Shown here in pieces: positions 60,423 through 64,000 of a stretch of DNA of 64,000 nt. The notes beneath the pieces were generated by a model, which saw nothing but the letters and a program-made list of their open reading frames with translations, searched no databases and was not told where the DNA came from. The stretch's first letter is position 1, and the number at the start of each line of letters is the position of its first letter. The translations under genes were made by a program, and so were the position numbers. The stretch comes from Succinivibrionaceae bacterium (GTDB lineage: Bacteria; Pseudomonadota; Gammaproteobacteria; Enterobacterales; Succinivibrionaceae): assembly GCA_019420905.1 (NCBI GenBank), contig JAHZGH010000014.1:139862-203861 (forward strand). The letters are read 5' to 3'.

Positions 60423-62489
60423 ATGACTACTAAAAATTTACTTATTGAGCTTGGTACCGAAGAGCTGCCTCCTAAATCATTAAGAAAACTGGCTCAAGCT
60501 TTACATGATGATTTTATTGCTCAATTAAAAAATGAAGGTTTGAACTTTAGTTCATCTAAATGGTTTGCAACCCCCAGAAGATTGGCTTTATATGTTTCCG
60601 ATCTTGATACTAAACAGCAAGATCGTGATATTGAAATCAAAGGTCCTGCTATAAAGGTCGCCTTTGATGCTAATGGTAATCCTTCAAAAGCTGCTTTAGG
60701 TTGGGCAAATGCAAATGGTATAACCATAGATCAAGCCAGCAGACTTAAAACAAATAAAGGTGAATGGTTATTTATAAAAACTTCCAAGCAGGGCGCTCAA
60801 ACCTCTAGTTTAATTCCAGATCTATTTGTACATGCTCTTAAGTCTTTGCCAATTCCTCGTCTTATGCATTGGGGCAATAAACACGAAGAGTTCGTAAGAC
60901 CGGTTCATACTTTATGTGCATTATTTGGTGACGAATTAATTGATTGTACTATTCTAGGTATTAAATCTTCTAAAACTATCAATGGACATCGCTTCTTAGG
61001 ACAAAAACAAGTTACCTTAAATTCTGCTGAAAGCTATGTTGATCAATTACGTAATGAAGGCTGCGTAATTGCTGACTATGAAGAACGTAAAGCTTCAATC
61101 ATAGAGCAAGTAACTAAAATTGCTAATGATAATAATGGCGTTGCTGATTTAGATGATGCTTTAGTTGAAGAAGTAACATCTATTGTTGAGGCGCCGTTTA
61201 TTTTTCAAGCTAACTTTGAAGAACGCTTCTTAAAAGTACCTTCTGAAGCTTTAGTTTATACAATGAAAGGCGATCAGAAGTACTTCCCAATCTATAATAA
61301 GGAAGGCAAACTACTGCCTGTTTTCGCTTTTGTAAGCAATATAAACCCTAAAGATCCGTCCTCTTTGATTTCTGGTAATGAACGTGTTGTTAGACCGCGT
61401 CTTTCAGATGCAGAATTCTTCTTCAATACAGACCGAAAGCATAGTTTAGAATCTTTCTTCGAAAAATTAGAAAACATTGTATATCAAAAGGATATTGGTT
61501 CCTTAGCAGATCGTAGTCGTATTGTTGAAAAATTAGCTATATATATTGCAAATCAAATAAATGCTAATCCATCTAAAGCATCTCGTGCCGCTATTTTAGC
61601 TAAATGTGACTTAGCAACTACTATGGTTACAGAGTTTACTGATACTCAAGGCATTATGGGTATGCACTATGCCGAGCTTGATGGAGAAGATCAAGATGTC
61701 GCCGAAGCCATATTTGAACAATATTGCCCACGTTTTGCTGGAGATAAAATCCCTACTAAGCCAGTACAGATTGCTGTATCTTTAGCAGAAAAATTAACTA
61801 CCTTAGTAGGCATCTTTGGAATCAACATGCTGCCTAAGGGAGATAAAGATCCTTTTGGTTTAAGACGTGCTGCTATAGGATTGATAAGAATTATTATTGA
61901 AAATAACGTTGAATTCAATTTAATAGATTCTATTGCTTACGCTTGTGATCTTCTAAGCACTAAGATTAAAAATAAGCAAACAGCTTCCGATGTTGCAGAC
62001 TTTATTTTTAATCGTCTGAAATTCTATTATCAGGATCAAGGTATAGAAGCCTCTATATTCTTATCCGTATTAAGTGTAAAGCCTAATAGCATTTTAGATT
62101 TTAATATGAGAGTAAAAGCTGTTAAAGAATTCAAGCAATTACCTCAAGCTGCAGACTTAGCTTCAGCCTATAAGCGTATTAGCAATATCATAAGTAAAGC
62201 CGAAACAGTAAATACTCAAGTTAAACCAGAATTATTCCAGGAAGAAGCAGAAAGAGTTCTTATGAATCACGTTGATATGCTTTCGGGAAAGATTACCGAT
62301 TTTTATAACAAAGGTAACTATAAGAGTGCATTATCAACCTTAGCTGAATTAAAAGATGATGTTGATAACTTCTTTGAAAAGGTAATGGTTAATGCTGAAG
62401 ATCTAAATATAAAAAATAATCGGTTAGCTATTTTATTTAGTCTTTCTAAGTTAATGTCTAATACCGCAGATATTTCTGTTTTATATTAG
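60423..62489 (+). CDS. glyS: Glycine--tRNA ligase beta subunit
   Basis: Large tRNA-binding beta chain of glycyl-tRNA synthetase. The 688 residues match E. coli GlyS (689). It starts LLIELGTEELPPKSL, has FVRPVHTLCALFGDE near residue 155, the HD-like core containing DLATTMVTEFTDTQGIMG near 395 and DPFGLRRAAIGLIRI near 475, and a C-terminal anticodon-binding domain. Several sites use the preferred codons seen in pckA. A strong terminator follows, ending the glyQ-glyS unit. Confidence 0.97.
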   Translation: MTTKNLLIELGTEELPPKSLRKLAQALHDDFIAQLKNEGLNFSSSKWFATPRRLALYVSDLDTKQQDRDIEIKGPAIKVAFDANGNPSKAALGWANANGITIDQASRLKTNKGEWLFIKTSKQGAQTSSLIPDLFVHALKSLPIPRLMHWGNKHEEFVRPVHTLCALFGDELIDCTILGIKSSKTINGHRFLGQKQVTLNSAESYVDQLRNEGCVIADYEERKASIIEQVTKIANDNNGVADLDDALVEEVTSIVEAPFIFQANFEERFLKVPSEALVYTMKGDQKYFPIYNKEGKLLPVFAFVSNINPKDPSSLISGNERVVRPRLSDAEFFFNTDRKHSLESFFEKLENIVYQKDIGSLADRSRIVEKLAIYIANQINANPSKASRAAILAKCDLATTMVTEFTDTQGIMGMHYAELDGEDQDVAEAIFEQYCPRFAGDKIPTKPVQIAVSLAEKLTTLVGIFGINMLPKGDKDPFGLRRAAIGLIRIIIENNVEFNLIDSIAYACDLLSTKIKNKQTASDVADFIFNRLKFYYQDQGIEASIFLSVLSVKPNSILDFNMRVKAVKEFKQLPQAADLASAYKRISNIISKAETVNTQVKPELFQEEAERVLMNHVDMLSGKITDFYNKGNYKSALSTLAELKDDVDNFFEKVMVNAEDLNIKNNRLAILFSLSKLMSNTADISVLY

Positions 62490-62520
62490 AAATTCGCTTA
62501 AATATTATATAAGCATCTTA

Positions 62521-62551
62521 AATGCTCTAATCTTAAATTGATTAGAGCATT
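62521..62551 (+). terminator. Terminator of glyQ-glyS
   Basis: AATGCTCTAATC and GATTAGAGCATT form a perfect 12-bp stem with a 7-base loop and a following TTTTT run, 31 bases after the glyS stop. Confidence 0.9.
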
Positions 62552-62641
62552 TTTTATTCAAAATGATCATAAAAATAAATTTGAGAGATATAACATCTTG
62601 TTAAAAAAAATATATAACAAACAAATATTTAATCATAGCTA

Positions 62642-62650
62642 TGGCATAAT
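62642..62650 (+). promoter_or_regulatory. Candidate extended -10 promoter of the RpiR-like gene
   Basis: TGG followed by CATAAT (62645-62650), about 50 bases before the start codon. No -35 hexamer is visible at the right distance. Confidence 0.35.
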
Positions 62651-62699
62651 TAAATTGATATAAATGTATTTTATTCATTAAAGGCATTATGGTGGATTT

Positions 62700-63518
62700 A
62701 TGCAAAATAATATTCTTGAAAGAATGAGAGCTTCCTTCAATGATTTAACTAAAACAGAAAGAAAAATTGCTTCTGTAATTTTAGAAAATCCCCAAAGAGT
62801 AGCTTATGAAAGCATTGCTAGCCTTGCAGCTCGAATAAATGTTTCACAACCATCTGTTTTCAGATTTTGCAAAAGATTTGGCTATAAAGGATTTCCTGAC
62901 TTTAAATACGCTTTAAGTGCTTACACATTTAGCGAACTTACAAACATACCAATAACGCAAAATATTACCGAAAAAAACATATTTAATATCATTTGCCAAG
63001 AAAAGCAGCAGATTATATCTAAACTTCAAGAAATCTTTAACAAGACAGACATAATAAATTTTATAAAAAAAATAATAAATTCAAATCGTTGTATAATCTT
63101 TTCTAATAGAAACAATTGTATCTTTGCAGATATTCTTTACCATACTTTAATAAAAATCGATAAACCTTGTGAAAAATATCAAGATGAGGATTTCTTAAAA
63201 CCTCAGATTAAAACCCTTTACAAAAATGATATGTTAATCTTTTTATTTACTAGTCCTTCAGATAACTTTGCCAGATACCTAGAGCAAATTAGTCTTGTTG
63301 ATTTTTATTACTTAAATTTATTTACAGCTAATACATCTGAACTACATATGGACATAACTTATAAACTAACAAATTTATCTAAAGATAATAGCAGCTTCGA
63401 AAATAAACTAATGTTTATAAATATATTTACAAAAGCTATAGATCTTTATACAAATATTAGTAATAAAGAAGTAATAAATTATCGCCCAGAATTTAAATTT
63501 CCTCTAGTTTTCAATTAA
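62700..63518 (+). CDS. RpiR/HexR-like transcriptional regulator with degenerate SIS domain
   Basis: The N-terminal 75 residues are a clear RpiR-type helix-turn-helix domain (LTKTERKIASVILENP, then VSQPSVFRFCKRFGYKGFP), most like HexR, which senses a sugar-phosphate and controls central carbon genes. The C-terminal part should be a SIS sugar-phosphate domain, but the phosphate-loop glycines and serine are missing (IIFSNRNNC at 132-140, where HexR has FFGLGSSA). The protein is 272 residues, rich in Asn, Ile and Lys. GGTGGA precedes the ATG. It may bind DNA without sugar-phosphate sensing or bind another ligand. The frame is open to its stop. Confidence 0.8.
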   Translation: MQNNILERMRASFNDLTKTERKIASVILENPQRVAYESIASLAARINVSQPSVFRFCKRFGYKGFPDFKYALSAYTFSELTNIPITQNITEKNIFNIICQEKQQIISKLQEIFNKTDIINFIKKIINSNRCIIFSNRNNCIFADILYHTLIKIDKPCEKYQDEDFLKPQIKTLYKNDMLIFLFTSPSDNFARYLEQISLVDFYYLNLFTANTSELHMDITYKLTNLSKDNSSFENKLMFINIFTKAIDLYTNISNKEVINYRPEFKFPLVFN

Positions 63519-63542
63519 TCTTTATTTTAAGCAAGTCTTATA

Positions 63543-63584
63543 TGGGATTTTAATAATAATCAAAACAGTTATAATAAAATCCCA
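63543..63584 (+). terminator. Terminator of the RpiR-like gene
   Basis: TGGGATTTTA and TAAAATCCCA form a 10-bp stem with a 22-base loop, 24 bases after the stop, followed by AAAGATTTTTT. Confidence 0.65.
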
Positions 63585-63753
63585 AAAGATTTTTTAATAT
63601 AAAATAAAGAGAAATCATTTGTAGCTGTTTTATTATATAGCTCTATTTCTATGAATATAAAAAGCTAAACTTTATCGTTGTTGGCGTTTTATATATAAAA
63701 AATTATTGATATAAAAATTCTATCCCAATTAACAACATACTTTAATATTATTT

Positions 63754-63775
63754 AAATTTCACGTATATGAAATTT
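63754..63775. repeat. Inverted repeat flanking the array
   Basis: AAATTTCA and TGAAATTT are separated by CGTATA. The half-sites resemble the TTTCA/TGAAA halves of classical parS sites, but the centre is four bases too long. Confidence 0.4.
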
Positions 63776-63812
63776 ATTTTGCAAAGAATATCTTTTTTCA
63801 ATCGGCTTTTAC

Positions 63813-64000
63813 CTTAATTCTTCAATATAATTTTGTTCCACATGGAACGTCTTTTATCAATTAGATTATGACTTAATTCTTCAATGTCATTTTGTTCCAT
63901 ATGGAACGTCTTTTATCAATTAGACTATGACTTAATTCTTCAATGTCATTTTGTTCCACATGGAACATCTTTTATCAATTAGATTATGACTTAATTCTTC
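63813..64000. repeat. 59-bp tandem repeat array with parS-like palindromes
   Basis: Three full 59-bp units lie at 63813-63871, 63872-63930 and 63931-63989, and a fourth begins at 63990 and leaves the window. Units differ at only a few positions. Each full unit has the palindrome GTTCCA-NN-TGGAAC (63835-63848, 63894-63907, 63953-63966), with centre CA, TA and CA. With its flanking T it is TGTTCCACATGGAACA in unit 3, near the parS of Pseudomonas (TGTTCCACGTGGAAC). A second dyad, ATGAC/GTCAT, spans the unit junctions. The units are identical across their length, so this is not CRISPR. Confidence 0.9.

Larger units (their letters stand above)
63519..63812. other. Non-coding region before the terminal repeat array
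   Basis: No open frame or RNA gene is supported here. It contains the terminator of the RpiR-like gene (63543-63584), an inverted repeat at 63754-63775, and just before the array a stretch (63788-63812) that resembles a worn tail of the 59-bp repeat unit (ATCTTTTTTCAAT). Confidence 0.6.

Noticed and set aside
63813..64000. CRISPR array
   Set aside because: The whole 59-bp unit repeats with no unique spacers, and no cas gene is present.
1..64000. Insertion sequences, prophage, toxin-antitoxin or defence genes
   Set aside because: No transposase, integrase, phage or toxin-like frames were recognised in the window.

Overview
The window is about 64 kb of AT-rich, gene-dense chromosome from a gammaproteobacterium. 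The best fit is the family Succinivibrionaceae (Succinivibrio, Anaerobiospirillum and relatives): the PEP carboxykinase protein closely resembles, from memory, the Anaerobiospirillum succiniciproducens enzyme, MenA points to menaquinone-based anaerobic metabolism, and gene order keeps many gammaproteobacterial blocks (gmk-rpoZ-spoT, nudE/hslR/hslO/greB/pckA/nfuA, gpmI/yibN/secB/gpsA, coaBC-dut, rpmB-rpmG, waaA/coaD/mutM, glyQ-glyS). No insertion sequence, prophage, CRISPR array or transfer island was seen. Almost all genes are conserved housekeeping genes.

Layout. 0-4 kb: the end of rsmB, trkA-trkH potassium uptake, and convergent menA. 4-16.7 kb: RNase II, oligopeptidase A, a long aminopeptidase P, pssA, recG, an AsmA-like envelope protein and YihY. 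16.9-21.5 kb: bipA and a two-component pair recognisable as NtrB/NtrC but lacking key catalytic residues. 21.6-27.8 kb: engB-gmk, rpoZ-spoT, a PldB-like hydrolase and a COG0523 GTPase. 27.8-31.7 kb: OmpA, rpmB-rpmG with a structured leader, coaBC-dut. 31.9-35.7 kb: argF-argG-argH. 35.8-45.2 kb: nudE, hslR-hslO-MFS, pdxJ-ribB, a BioH-like hydrolase, greB, pckA, a small HMA metal-binding protein and nfuA. 45.6-50 kb: gpsA-secB-yibN divergent from gpmI, across 750 bp of non-coding DNA. 50-58.4 kb: an LPS inner-core and envelope cluster (glpG, hldD, waaF, waaA, a quinone reductase, kdkA, opsX-like, coaD, mutM). 58.7-63.5 kb: tRNA-Thr(UGU), a TusA-like protein, glyQ-glyS and an RpiR/HexR-like regulator.

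The most unusual parts are three. The last 190 bp hold a 59-bp tandem repeat in which every full unit carries a palindrome very close to the ParB-binding centromere site parS; the array runs off the end of the window. The NtrC-like protein has lost the Walker A lysine, the Walker B aspartate and the whole GAFTGA loop, and its partner kinase has lost both diagnostic residues of its G1 ATP-binding box, so classical sigma-54 nitrogen control is very unlikely. The pair kdkA / opsX-like predicts a Haemophilus-type LPS core built on one phosphorylated Kdo. Smaller oddities include a hairpin that appears to bridge an over-long Shine-Dalgarno spacer before pdxJ, an RpiR regulator with a decayed SIS domain, a SpoT with an altered RxKD motif, and a rhodanese that appears to lack its catalytic cysteine.
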